64,000 bases of DNA from CAYWRZ01 sp964460845 (GTDB lineage Bacteria; Bacteroidota; Bacteroidia; Flavobacteriales_D; UBA2798): positions 1 to 64,000 of the forward strand of contig CAYWRZ010000001.1 in the NCBI GenBank assembly GCA_964460845.1, in the 5' to 3' direction. Position numbers and translations under genes: made by a program. Numbering within the stretch: position 1 is the first letter of the stretch; each line of letters starts with the position of its first letter. This document shows positions 15,701 through 24,419 of the stretch, in pieces. Below the pieces are notes generated by a model that was given only the letters and a program-made list of their open reading frames with translations, was not told where the DNA came from and did not search any database.

Positions 15701-17188
15701 ATGCGCACGCTTCGTTTCTATCTGCTTTTACTTTTGTGTGGCTTCAGTCCTTTTCTCTCGCTGCAAGCCGCCGATACTACGCTCGTATTGAAAACCGTGA
15801 TTCGCGGTAAGCTGAGTCCCAAGTCGGTAGTACACAACGGCAAGGGTTTGTTTTTTGCACAAAACATGATGTACAACCACAGCATCACGGTGTACGACAG
15901 CGACTACAAGCTGGTAAACACCATTCCCGACAAAGTGGATCTGAGCCGTTACGGATTTAAAGAATACAGCGGCAGCTATCGCGGTGCCCCGGTAGAATGT
16001 GCGTTTTCGCACGACGGACAATACGCCTGGGTAAGCAATTACCAAATGGAAGGCGAAGGCTTTACCAACCCCGGTTGCGACGACTGCAGCGGCAATACTT
16101 ACGACGAAAGCTTTGTCTATAAGATCAACACCCGCACTTTTGCCATCGAAAAAGTGATCCGTACCGGTAGCGTACCGAAATACCTGGCCGTAAGTCCGGA
16201 CGACCGTTACCTCCTGGTAAGCAACTGGAGCAGCGCCAACCTCAGCATTATCGATCTGCACACAGAAAAAGAAATAAAACGGGTACCTGCGGGTCGTTTT
16301 CCGAGAGGTATTGCTATCGATTCGCGCAGCCGTTATGCGTATATAGCACTGATGGGCGATTCGCGCATACTACGTCTCGACCTGCACGATTTTACAGTTT
16401 CTTCGCTGCTTTCGGTAGGTCGTGCGCCCCGCCATCTTTGTCTCGACACGCGCGACTCCTTGCTGTATGTATCGCTGAATCAGGAAAACAAGCTGGCACA
16501 GGTCAATCTGCATACGCTCGAAATCCGAAAAATAGAAGCGGGCGGCACACCGCGAAGCATGGTGCTTTCGAACGATAATCAATTTTTATACACCGTAAAC
16601 TATCATTCGGGCACCGTATCGAAAATCAGACTGCCCGAGTTCAGGCTTGTCGAAACAGTAAAAACCTCTTCGCGGCCTATCGGAATTACTTTTGCGGCGC
16701 ATTCGGGCGAAATATGGGTAGCTTGCTATTCGGGCGATTTGATGGTTTTTGAGGACAACTATTACCGCGAAAGATTTTTCGCAGGCAGTATCCGCATTTT
16801 ACAGCAGAAATTTCAGGAAATGGCGGATGTTTGGTCTCGGCATCTTTCGCTATGGGAAAAAACACTGACTTTATCCGGACAAGGATACACCGAACCGAGG
16901 GTACAAAAACCTGTCGAAGAACAAAATATATTTACCGAAAAGACTGAAATCCCTTCTGCTTCGGATCGATTTTATGTAGTAACGGGCAGCTTCCGCGAGC
17001 GTCAAAATGCGGAAAAGCAAGCACAGGATTTATCGAAAAAAGGGTATAAAAGTGAGGTAATAGAAAACCAAAACAGCTCTTTTTATTATGCGGTAGCAGG
17101 CGCTTTTACACATAAAGAAGAAGCTTTATCGCTTAGCGCTGCACTAAAAACGCTATATAGCGACAATTGGGTTTGGGAAAAAAAATAA
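15701..17188 (+). CDS. Exported beta-propeller (YVTN-type) protein with SPOR domain
   Basis: A 495-residue exported protein. Signal peptide MRTLRFYLLLLLCGFSPF ends near LQAAD. Residues about 30-370 are YVTN/NHL-like propeller blades, seen as repeats such as YLAVSPDDRYLLVSNWSSAN, RGIAIDSRSRYAYIAL and HLCLDTRDSLLYVSL. A linker follows, then a SPOR domain (about 422-495, FYVVTGSFRERQNAEKQA), which binds denuded peptidoglycan glycan strands. I chose ATG 15701 over 15629 for the signal peptide. The combination suggests a propeller held at the septum or cell wall. It diverges from the S46 peptidase. The propeller ligand is unknown. Confidence 0.83.
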   Translation: MRTLRFYLLLLLCGFSPFLSLQAADTTLVLKTVIRGKLSPKSVVHNGKGLFFAQNMMYNHSITVYDSDYKLVNTIPDKVDLSRYGFKEYSGSYRGAPVECAFSHDGQYAWVSNYQMEGEGFTNPGCDDCSGNTYDESFVYKINTRTFAIEKVIRTGSVPKYLAVSPDDRYLLVSNWSSANLSIIDLHTEKEIKRVPAGRFPRGIAIDSRSRYAYIALMGDSRILRLDLHDFTVSSLLSVGRAPRHLCLDTRDSLLYVSLNQENKLAQVNLHTLEIRKIEAGGTPRSMVLSNDNQFLYTVNYHSGTVSKIRLPEFRLVETVKTSSRPIGITFAAHSGEIWVACYSGDLMVFEDNYYRERFFAGSIRILQQKFQEMADVWSRHLSLWEKTLTLSGQGYTEPRVQKPVEEQNIFTEKTEIPSASDRFYVVTGSFRERQNAEKQAQDLSKKGYKSEVIENQNSSFYYAVAGAFTHKEEALSLSAALKTLYSDNWVWEKK

Positions 17189-17198
17189 AAACCCGAAG

Positions 17199-17720
17199 CT
17201 ATTTTTTACCGGTAAAAAGCACCAGCGATGCCGTGCAGAAATTGAGCACCAGCGCAGGGAAAAGCAGCCATGCCGGAATCGGAGAAGCGCATACTACCGC
17301 TACGGTAACTCCGAAAGCGACAACCGTAAAAAGTATATGCAGGAAACGGAAAAAGTCGTGGCTCCGCTTCAGCTCAAACAAAATGGCAAGCTGAGCGGCA
17401 AAAAGTCCGGCCACAAACACACTATTCACTACTGTCCACCCCTTATGTGCGGGTATCCATTCATAAATCATGAGTACCCCGGCGAGCGCAGCCAACAACA
17501 CAAACCAGCCAATAGCCCTGAACAAGGTCGGCAGCGGCTTGCGCTGATTGCGTGTACATTGCACAAAGACAAAAGCGGCTACCGCTATCGTAAGGCAGGT
17601 AAGCCATAGCTTGATCTGTCCATAACCCGCTTTTTGGAGATAGAAAAGCAACAGGATAGCGATAAATCCGGCAAGGGCCAGGTACCCGGTAAAACGAAAC
17701 AATCGGTTCAGCACGCACAC
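17199..17720 (-). CDS. Hypothetical membrane protein with about six transmembrane segments
   Basis: A 173-residue integral membrane protein of no family I recognise. Hydrophobic stretches occur at about residues 11-28, 37-55, 68-86, 95-113, 124-143 and 147-168, leaving short loops and a basic end. GTG 17720 is the longest start; another GTG (17714) is possible. It converges on the propeller-SPOR gene with a 10-base gap. No catalytic or transport motif was seen. Confidence 0.6.
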   Translation of the reverse strand: MCVLNRLFRFTGYLALAGFIAILLLFYLQKAGYGQIKLWLTCLTIAVAAFVFVQCTRNQRKPLPTLFRAIGWFVLLAALAGVLMIYEWIPAHKGWTVVNSVFVAGLFAAQLAILFELKRSHDFFRFLHILFTVVAFGVTVAVVCASPIPAWLLFPALVLNFCTASLVLFTGKK

Positions 17721-17849
17721 AGTTTTTAGTCCGATAAAGCTAACACTAAAAAGAGAATCACGGCAGCGAAACGAAAAAAACAGAAATACCTTTTCGCTTA
17801 TTTTATGGAAAAAGCTTTGGCTCCACCCCTTTAGGACTAAAGCATCGCT

Positions 17850-18383
17850 ATGCGTTACGCCATCTATTCACGCCTCTTGTTAGGGATTGTATTGCTGCTA
17901 AGCACTTTGCAAACCCGGGCTACTATTCCCTGTTTCGAGGGCTGCATAAAGAAAGAAAACCGGGTGAATGTGGTAGTGGGTATGCACCAGGGCAACTATT
18001 CATTTTTCGAGGCCGGCATTTCGCTGAGTCGCGAAAACAATCCCAACGGCTGTGCATTTAGCGCTTCGTACCAATCCCTTTCGGCGGGGGTAGAATACAA
18101 CCCTTTCCAACAACGCAGCGGTTTTACACTCACTGCAACCAGCAGCGCCGGTACGTTCTTTACAATGGGCATTTCGGCACTGAGCTATACCGATTTTAAC
18201 CGGTATAACCTGGGAATAAGACCTATGCTGGGTATCGGTCCGGGCTGGTTTTCGCTGACTTATGGTTATACATTCCGCTTGATACAGCCTATCGAGCCTA
18301 TTCCTGCCAACCGGCATACCGTATCGCTGCGATTTCATATCCCGATCTACCGTTCCGAGAAAATGGTCATGCCGCCGTATTGA
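17850..18383 (+). CDS. Hypothetical exported protein, probable small beta-barrel
   Basis: A 177-residue protein with a likely signal peptide (YSRLLLGIVLLLSTLQTRA). The remainder alternates polar and hydrophobic residues in strand-like blocks (FSASYQSLSAGVEYNPF, WFSLTYGYTFRLI, HTVSLRFHIPIY), as in small outer-membrane barrels. Two Cys near the mature N terminus (CFEGC) could form a disulfide. I recognise no family. It precedes the glutaminyl cyclase gene by 119 bases, with a -7 element between, so the two need not be co-transcribed. Confidence 0.6.
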   Translation: MRYAIYSRLLLGIVLLLSTLQTRATIPCFEGCIKKENRVNVVVGMHQGNYSFFEAGISLSRENNPNGCAFSASYQSLSAGVEYNPFQQRSGFTLTATSSAGTFFTMGISALSYTDFNRYNLGIRPMLGIGPGWFSLTYGYTFRLIQPIEPIPANRHTVSLRFHIPIYRSEKMVMPPY

Positions 18384-18477
18384 GCGAAGTAGAGCCCAAA
18401 CAAAACGATTTAGCCAGAAAGCGTTGCTGCTTTTTACATTTCTGAAAAATAAAATCCGGCTTTATAGCGGTTTGATT

Positions 18478-18485
18478 AGTTTTGT
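18478..18485 (+). promoter_or_regulatory. Promoter -7 element for the glutaminyl cyclase gene
   Basis: TAGTTTTG fits TAnnTTTG exactly and ends 17 bases before ATG 18503. No good -33 box is seen at the expected distance. Confidence 0.33.
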
Positions 18486-18502
18486 AAAAACCTCCTTTCG
18501 TA

Positions 18503-19600
18503 ATGCGTTACCTATTTCTTTTACTGGCAGGTGTATTCGCACTTGTTTCTTGCGAAAATGAAAAGCCCCGGTTGGTAAACCCGCCCTCTGTCATTCAAAG
18601 CACTTCGCTGAGCTATATTCGTCAGCCGGTCGGTGGACAAGCAATCAGAGCCGGAGACAGCCTGCGCATAGAGGTGGCTCTGCGCGAAACGCCTTCCGAA
18701 TTTGAGTCGGTACGCATACTGGTAGATGGTAACCTTGTGTTTACCGCTACCGAGCAGCAGGACTCCTATTCTTTCCTGTGGCAGGATCTGCAGGCAAAAA
18801 TGGGTACACACACTATCCGCGCCGAAGTAAAAGTAAACGGGAAAACCGAGCAGCAACACTCTTCTTTCATTGTCATTGCCGCGCAAGCGCCCGCACGTTA
18901 CAGCTATCAGGTAGTAAGCCGTATCCCGCACGATCGGCAGGCTTATACCCAGGGATTGGTTATCGAAAACGGTATTCTTTACGAAGGCACGGGGCTTGAG
19001 GGTAAATCGGAGCTGCGTATGCTGAACCTTTTTAACGGACAGGTAATTCGTAAAATCGCGCTCGAGAACCGCTATTTCGGCGAAGGTGTCACCATTCTCG
19101 ACGATAAAATTTACCAGCTTACGTACCGTTCCAACAAAGGATTTGTGTACCAAAAAGACAAGTTCGAGAAAATTGCGGAATTTACTTATCCTACCGAAGG
19201 ATGGGGCATTACCCACAACGGGAAGGAACTTATTATGAGCGACGGCACGCATCGCTTGTTTTTTATCGACCCGCAAACTTTTCGTTTTACCGATACCCTC
19301 GAAGTGTATGATCATCGTGGAACGGTGAGTCTGCTCAACGAACTGGAATATATTAACGGTGAAATATGGGCCAACCTGTACCAATCCGATTACATTGCAC
19401 GAATTGATCCGGGCAGCGGAAAGCTCAACGGACTGGTCGATATGCGCGGGCTGCTCAATCCCAGCGACCGACATCCTACGATAGACGTGCTTAACGGTAT
19501 TGCGTGGGACGAAAAGACAAAACGGCTGTTTGTGACCGGCAAAAACTGGCCCTGGCTGTATCAGATCAGCGTGACCGAACAAAGCAGCCTCACTCCCTAA
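18503..19600 (+). CDS. Glutaminyl-peptide cyclotransferase lipoprotein (plant-type fold)
   Basis: A 365-residue lipoprotein with lipobox ending at Cys17 (FALVSC). Residues about 25-125 look like an Ig-like domain (SYIRQPVGGQAIRAGDSLRIEV). Residues about 130-355 match glutamine cyclotransferase, a five-bladed propeller that turns N-terminal Gln into pyroglutamate: YTQGLVIENGILYEGTGLEG, RYFGEGVTILDDKIYQLTY, ELEYINGEIWANLYQSD, LNGIAWDEKTKRLFVTGK. It should act in the periplasm on newly cleaved exported proteins. Many exported proteins in this window have Gln at +1, so substrates are at hand. The dtd gene starts 2 bases after its stop, suggesting co-transcription. Confidence 0.88.
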   Translation: MRYLFLLLAGVFALVSCENEKPRLVNPPSVIQSTSLSYIRQPVGGQAIRAGDSLRIEVALRETPSEFESVRILVDGNLVFTATEQQDSYSFLWQDLQAKMGTHTIRAEVKVNGKTEQQHSSFIVIAAQAPARYSYQVVSRIPHDRQAYTQGLVIENGILYEGTGLEGKSELRMLNLFNGQVIRKIALENRYFGEGVTILDDKIYQLTYRSNKGFVYQKDKFEKIAEFTYPTEGWGITHNGKELIMSDGTHRLFFIDPQTFRFTDTLEVYDHRGTVSLLNELEYINGEIWANLYQSDYIARIDPGSGKLNGLVDMRGLLNPSDRHPTIDVLNGIAWDEKTKRLFVTGKNWPWLYQISVTEQSSLTP

Positions 19601-19602
19601 TT

Positions 19603-20055
19603 ATGCGGGTACTGGTACAACGGGTAAGCAGCGCTTCGGTGATTGCCGACGGAACACCTACCGGAAGCATCGGCTCGGGCCTACTCGTGCTGGTCGGTTT
19701 TGAAGAGCCCGACACTTTTGAAGATATAGAATGGATTTGCGGTAAGCTGATCAGGCTGCGCATCTTTAACGACGAAAACGGAGTAATGAACCTTTCACTG
19801 GCCGATACCGGAGGCGATATTTTAGTCGTAAGTCAATTTACCCTTCATGCCAGCACGCGCAAAGGCAACCGTCCTTCGTATATCCGTGCGGCGCGTCCCG
19901 AACAGGCGGTACCGCTTTATGAGAATTTTTTGGAACAGCTTGAAAAAGAATTAGGTAAGCCCGTTGCCAAAGGTGTTTTCGGTGCCGATATGCAGGTGAA
20001 CCTCGTCAACAACGGACCCGTCACTCTGTTTATCGACAGCCGGAATAGGGAGTAA
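19603..20055 (+). CDS. dtd: D-aminoacyl-tRNA deacylase
   Basis: A 150-residue proofreading enzyme that frees D-amino acids (and Gly from tRNA-Ala) mischarged on tRNA. The family motifs are clear: the start MRVLVQRVSSASV, SQFTL near residue 80, and NNGPVTLFIDS at the end, which together form the chiral pocket. I chose ATG 19603, the conserved start, rather than 19504, which would run through the end of the preceding gene. It follows the glutaminyl cyclase gene by 2 bases. Confidence 0.95.
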   Translation: MRVLVQRVSSASVIADGTPTGSIGSGLLVLVGFEEPDTFEDIEWICGKLIRLRIFNDENGVMNLSLADTGGDILVVSQFTLHASTRKGNRPSYIRAARPEQAVPLYENFLEQLEKELGKPVAKGVFGADMQVNLVNNGPVTLFIDSRNRE

Positions 20056-20097
20056 AACACTGAAGGTCAAAGCCATTATCAAACACGCAAAGATTTT

Positions 20098-20150
20098 ATC
20101 GTTATAAAAACGATCATTATATGTTTTAATATAAACTAGAATATAAACTA
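20098..20150 (+). promoter_or_regulatory. Repeats upstream of the HEPN gene
   Basis: A perfect 6-bp inverted repeat (ATCGTT-ATAAA-AACGAT, 20098-20114) and a direct repeat of ATATAAACTA at 20129-20138 and 20141-20150 (12-bp period) lie just before ATG 20153. They may be operator or promoter elements of the acquired gene; no Bacteroidota consensus promoter stands out. Confidence 0.35.
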
Positions 20151-20152
20151 TT

Positions 20153-21151
20153 ATGAAAAATGCACTCAGTATTGAAATAAAAATTCCGATTATTCCTCTT
20201 TATAAGCCGGAAAAACAATGGGCGAAATATTTCAGGAATGGGATCAAAGAAATTCTAAGTTTAGACGGAAAAATAGAATTTGATTTCCCTGTTATAGGAA
20301 AGCTTAAACCTAAAATTTCCTTAACAAAAGACTTTCATCCAAAGATAGAAAAACATCATTTACCTTTAGATGCATTAGTGTTTCATGTAGTTATTCCAAA
20401 CAGATATAAAGAGTTCTTCGCAGAATCTGAAGACAACCTTCGTTTAACAAGCGAAGAACAAGAACAACTCTTCAAAATGAACTTCATCGCTGAATTGCGA
20501 TCAAAAATCTATTATTTTCTGGTACTTACAAATATTGCAAAGCCAGGAATAATAAAAACAAGTACAGGCGAGATATGGGTAAATAAAAAAATAGAAAGTT
20601 ATTTTCATCCTATCATCAGTATTCATAGGGAAAGTTTAGACGATGTTCTAGAAATGAAATGGCCAAAATATTCCAATTTAAAATTCACCGATGTTTGGAA
20701 TTGGTTCAATAAATATAACTTCAGTTTTGAACGACATAGCCAAAACCCTACTGAAAGAGCGTTGAACGCATTTACGCATCTATTCAAAGAAAACTCTTTG
20801 GGAATTACATTCGATTTGTTTTGGTCTCTAATAGGGATTGAAGCTCTTTTTTGCAAAGGTAAAGAAGGGTTATCTAATCAGATTTTCAATAAGACGCAAG
20901 TTTTATTGGGCGAGATTTCTGATTATAAAAAGAAATTGACAAAGATGTATGAGTTTCGTTCAAGACTTATACATGGCGATTTAGAAATCCCACCAAATCA
21001 TTACGAATTTGAGGACGAAAATGAAGAAGAGTATCAAGAAAATCTTTATCAAGCCGCTTTTCTGGCTGTAGCTATTTTGACAGCCACTTTTCAAAAAATG
21101 GTCGAGCTGGACAAGAACGAAATTGATTTTAAATATCGATTAAAAGAATAG
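20153..21151 (+). CDS. HEPN-domain protein (ApeA-like C-terminal domain), A+T-rich, likely acquired
   Basis: A 332-residue protein that I cannot name fully. Residues about 200-310 look like a HEPN domain of the ApeA-like group: helices around SLIGIEALFCKGKEG and KKKLTKMYEFRSRLIHGD, with the RNase-type motif Arg269-x4-His274. The N-terminal 190 residues match nothing I recognise. HEPN proteins with an intact RxxxxH are often RNases in phage defence or toxin systems, so defence is a reasonable guess. The gene is visibly far more A+T-rich than its neighbours and stands alone between dtd and a convergent housekeeping gene, pointing to transfer. No antitoxin or nucleotidyltransferase partner is adjacent. 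Confidence 0.72.
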   Translation: MKNALSIEIKIPIIPLYKPEKQWAKYFRNGIKEILSLDGKIEFDFPVIGKLKPKISLTKDFHPKIEKHHLPLDALVFHVVIPNRYKEFFAESEDNLRLTSEEQEQLFKMNFIAELRSKIYYFLVLTNIAKPGIIKTSTGEIWVNKKIESYFHPIISIHRESLDDVLEMKWPKYSNLKFTDVWNWFNKYNFSFERHSQNPTERALNAFTHLFKENSLGITFDLFWSLIGIEALFCKGKEGLSNQIFNKTQVLLGEISDYKKKLTKMYEFRSRLIHGDLEIPPNHYEFEDENEEEYQENLYQAAFLAVAILTATFQKMVELDKNEIDFKYRLKE

Positions 21152-21239
21152 ATGTTTTGACATAAAAGCGCTTATACAAAAAAGTCATTCTATCTTTTTT
21201 TAAGCGTTGAAGATCTATATCCGTTTAGCCATTCTTACT

Positions 21240-22190
21240 TTACAACTCAAAATGCCCGATGATTTTTTCGGCCAGATAAGAAGAGAGCTTGTAATACGAT
21301 TCGTAAGTCCAGCCGGCGATATGCGGCGATAACATCACCTTATCCGATTCGAGCAGGTAAGTAAACGCCTCCGGAAGCTGTGTAGGATCGAGGTGTTCAA
21401 AGGAATGATTTTCATATTCGAGCACGTCGAGACAGGCTCCTCTTATCTTGCCCGATTTCAACCCTTCGACCAGCGAAAGGGTATGTACATGCTGGCCGCG
21501 GGCGGTATTGACCAAATAAAAGGGCTTTTTCATACGGTCAATAAAAGCGTTGTCCACATAAAAACGGGTCTCTTCGGTAAGCGGCAAATGAAGGCTTACG
21601 ATATCGGCCTCGTCTTGCAACTGTGCTAAATCGGCCTCTTCGACCACCGAAGTGGCAAAACCGCTTTTGTACTTGTCGTACGCCAAAATACGGCACCCGA
21701 AACCCGTAAGCTTGGCCGCCAAGGCGCTGCCCATGTATCCGAAACCGATAATGCCTACGGTTTTGCCCGATAGCTCGAAACCCCGGTTGTGCTCCCGATC
21801 CCAAATGCCTTGCCGCACCTGCCTATCGGCGCGCTGCAGATTGTTGAACAGCCCGAGCAACATTCCGATAACCTGCTCGCCCACCGCATCGCGGTTGCCT
21901 TCGGGCGAATTGAAACAAGCAATACCACGCTGCCGGCAATACTCCAGATCGATGTTTTCCATGCCGGCACCCGAACGCGCAATAAATTTCAGCGAAGACG
22001 CTTTGGAAAGAAAGTGTTTGTCGAGCCGAATGCGGCTGCGGATCACGATACCGTCGTAATTGTGAATAAGCTGCTCGATCTCGCGGGGAGTGGTCGTATG
22101 GTGCATGACACAACGCAGACCTCGCGCCTCTAACATTTCCCTCAGCACAGGATGAACGGTATCGATGAACATTACTTTCATACGCTTCAT
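21240..22190 (-). CDS. D-2-hydroxyacid dehydrogenase (phosphoglycerate dehydrogenase-like)
   Basis: A 316-residue NAD-dependent dehydrogenase of the SerA/2-hydroxyacid family. The Rossmann motif GIIGFGYMGS lies mid-protein; the catalytic residues are Arg in VNTARGQ, Glu in ACLDVLEYE and His in LSPHIAGWTYES. It has no C-terminal ACT domain. It could make 3-phosphohydroxypyruvate for serine, but substrate cannot be set from sequence. ATG 22190 and ATG 22181 are both possible. It follows mgtE by 30 bases. Confidence 0.87.
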   Translation of the reverse strand: MKRMKVMFIDTVHPVLREMLEARGLRCVMHHTTTPREIEQLIHNYDGIVIRSRIRLDKHFLSKASSLKFIARSGAGMENIDLEYCRQRGIACFNSPEGNRDAVGEQVIGMLLGLFNNLQRADRQVRQGIWDREHNRGFELSGKTVGIIGFGYMGSALAAKLTGFGCRILAYDKYKSGFATSVVEEADLAQLQDEADIVSLHLPLTEETRFYVDNAFIDRMKKPFYLVNTARGQHVHTLSLVEGLKSGKIRGACLDVLEYENHSFEHLDPTQLPEAFTYLLESDKVMLSPHIAGWTYESYYKLSSYLAEKIIGHFEL

Positions 22191-22220
22191 GTTAACGTAG
22201 TCGGAAAACCCTTATTTCGC

Positions 22221-23567
22221 TCAATGATAGAGCATGTGTCCTACGGTAAAATAAATAAAAGCACCGAGAATATCGTTGGTCGTGGTAATAAACGGCCCGG
22301 TCGCCAAAGCCGGATCGATCTTGTATTTATGGAGCAGCAAAGGCACAAAGGTGCCAAACACGGCCGCAAAAATAATTACCGTAAGCAGCGACAGGCTCAC
22401 GGTCAGACTCAGGTTAATCGAATCGCTCACCAGAATATTGTAGCCTAATATCACCGATGCGCAGATAAGTCCGTTCACGAGTCCTACCAATAATTCTTTA
22501 AACAAGCGGCTGGCCATACCGGGTCTAAAGCCCGAGCTACCGGCCAATCCTTGCACCACGATAGCCGACGACTGGATACCTACGTTACCTCCCATTGCCG
22601 CAATGAGCGGAATAAAAATCGCCATCTCGGGGAAAAGTTGAATCTGATATTCAAAATTGGCGATCACCCGCGATCCTAAAATTCCGCCCAACATGGCTAT
22701 CAGCAGCCAGGGCAGCCGTGCGCGGGAGATGACCCATACCGAGTCGTCGGATTCTACTTTCTCCGAAAGCCCCGAAGCAAGCTGGTAATCGCGTTCGGCT
22801 TCTTCTTTAATGACATCTACCACATCGTCGATGGTGATACGTCCGAGCAAGTGTCCTTCCTCATCGACCACAGGCAGCACCACCAGGTCGTATTTTTCCA
22901 TGAGCTTGGCTGCCTCTTCTTTAGGCTGCGTAGCCCTTACATATTTTACATTGGAAGTATAGAGATCGCGAATCAGTGTCTTGGGCGAAGCCACCAGCAG
23001 CGATTTGAGCGAGAGCAATCCTACGAGCTTCCCTTCGTCGTCCACCACATAAATAGTATATACGTGCTCCACCTCCTGCGCTTGCCTACGAAGCTCTACA
23101 ATGCAACGATCAACGGGCCAGTTGATCCCGGCTTTGATGTATTCGCGGGCCATAAGGGCTCCGGCGGTCTCTTCGTCGTAATTGAGCAGGTATTCGATAT
23201 CGCTTACCTGCTCTTTATCGGTAATCTGTGAAATTACCTCGCGTTGCTTTTCTTCGGGAAGCTCGGCTACCACGTCGGCCGCATCGTCCGAATCCATTTG
23301 GTCGAGGTGAGCGGCAATCTCTTTGGTGGTAAGCGATTCTAACAGCGCTTCGCGCACATCTTCGTCAAGTTCCAGCAGCGTATCGGCGGCTTGTTCCTGC
23401 TCGAGCAGCTTAAAAAGATATTTGCCGTCGTCGAGACTGAGCCGATGTATAATTTCAGCAATATCCACCGGATACAGGTCGGCCAGCACCGTGGTAATAA
23501 ATCCGTCGTTGCCACGATCAATGGCTTCGCGAATCTGTTGGATGGTCTCTTTAGTAAGCTCCTGCAT
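22221..23567 (-). CDS. mgtE: Magnesium transporter MgtE
   Basis: A 448-residue magnesium channel of the inner membrane. The N-terminal superhelical domain (about 1-130, with LDQMDSDDAADVVAELPEE) and paired CBS domains (about 135-255, VLPVVDEEGHLLGRITIDDVVD) form the cytosolic Mg sensor. A plug helix and five transmembrane segments (about 285-448) follow; AAMGGNVGIQSSAIVVQGLA is the pore helix signature. A -7 element precedes it (23588-23595). It lies between rsmA and a hydroxyacid dehydrogenase. Confidence 0.95.
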   Translation of the reverse strand: MQELTKETIQQIREAIDRGNDGFITTVLADLYPVDIAEIIHRLSLDDGKYLFKLLEQEQAADTLLELDEDVREALLESLTTKEIAAHLDQMDSDDAADVVAELPEEKQREVISQITDKEQVSDIEYLLNYDEETAGALMAREYIKAGINWPVDRCIVELRRQAQEVEHVYTIYVVDDEGKLVGLLSLKSLLVASPKTLIRDLYTSNVKYVRATQPKEEAAKLMEKYDLVVLPVVDEEGHLLGRITIDDVVDVIKEEAERDYQLASGLSEKVESDDSVWVISRARLPWLLIAMLGGILGSRVIANFEYQIQLFPEMAIFIPLIAAMGGNVGIQSSAIVVQGLAGSSGFRPGMASRLFKELLVGLVNGLICASVILGYNILVSDSINLSLTVSLSLLTVIIFAAVFGTFVPLLLHKYKIDPALATGPFITTTNDILGAFIYFTVGHMLYH

Positions 23568-23587
23568 ACGGGATAAGTGCTGCCGGG

Positions 23588-23595
23588 CAAAGGTA
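23588..23595 (-). promoter_or_regulatory. Promoter -7 element for mgtE
   Basis: TACCTTTG on the minus strand matches TAnnTTTG exactly, about 20 bases before the mgtE ATG and in the 48-base gap after rsmA. No clear -33 TTTG is found. Confidence 0.35.
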
Positions 23596-23615
23596 AAAAA
23601 TTGTATGGCACCAGC

Positions 23616-24398
23616 CTATTTTGCTACCGGCGAAAGTGTTTCCAGCCAGGAGGTAAGCGCGGCAAACTCTTCGACACCTAATTGTTCGGGTCGTTTCTCA
23701 AACAGCGGATGCACGGCGCCCGAAGGATTCAGCGAGCGAATCGAATTGCGTATCGTTTTACGCCGCTGGTTAAAGCAGGTTTTGACCACCCGAAAAAACA
23801 AAGCCTCGTTGCAGGGCAGCGTATAATCGGTACGACGCTGGAGCCGTATCACGGCCGATTTGACCTTGGGCGGAGGCAGGAACACCGTTTCGGCTACCGT
23901 AAAAAGGTATTCGACCCGGTAAAAAGCCTGTGTCAATACGCTCAAAATTCCGTAGGTGCGCGAACCGGGTTTTTCGGCGATACGCAAGGCCACTTCGCGC
24001 TGAAACATTCCCGTCATTTCGGGAATCCTGTCGCGGTTTTCGAGTACTTTGAATACGATTTGTGAAGAAATATTGTAGGGAAAATTACCGGTCACGGCAA
24101 AAGGCTCGTCGAACAATTCGTGGAGCGGCGTATGCAAAAAATCGCGGAAATAAATGCGTTCGCCCAATTGCGGGAAATGCGCTTGCAGGTATTCGACCGA
24201 TTCGGAATCCACTTCTATTACGGAAGTTTCCACATCCTTTCTTTCCAGCAAAAAACGGGTCAGTGCTCCGGTACCCGGTCCTATTTCGAGCACTTTTTTA
24301 TACCCTCCGTAACCGGTAAGCGTTTCGGCTACTTTCTGCGCAATGTTTTTATCGTGCAAAAAATGCTGACCTAAATGTTTCTTGGGACGGACACTCAT
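23616..24398 (-). CDS. rsmA: 16S rRNA dimethyladenosine transferase
   Basis: A 260-residue KsgA/RsmA enzyme that dimethylates the two adenosines in helix 45 of 16S rRNA, late in 30S assembly. It shows KKHLGQHFLHDKNIAQKV at the N terminus, the SAM motif VLEIGPGTGALTRFLL, and the catalytic NFPYNIS motif. The C-terminal helical domain contains CFNQRRKTIRNS. It follows the DUF4286 gene by 21 bases and precedes mgtE. Confidence 0.96.
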   Translation of the reverse strand: MSVRPKKHLGQHFLHDKNIAQKVAETLTGYGGYKKVLEIGPGTGALTRFLLERKDVETSVIEVDSESVEYLQAHFPQLGERIYFRDFLHTPLHELFDEPFAVTGNFPYNISSQIVFKVLENRDRIPEMTGMFQREVALRIAEKPGSRTYGILSVLTQAFYRVEYLFTVAETVFLPPPKVKSAVIRLQRRTDYTLPCNEALFFRVVKTCFNQRRKTIRNSIRSLNPSGAVHPLFEKRPEQLGVEEFAALTSWLETLSPVAK

Positions 24399-24419
24399 CG
24401 GAACAGGGTTTTCGGGAGT

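Noticed and set aside
18521..19582. Open frame of 353 codons on the minus strand
   Set aside because: It mirrors the glutaminyl cyclase gene, which has a lipobox and strong family motifs; such antisense frames are common in this genome's codon usage.
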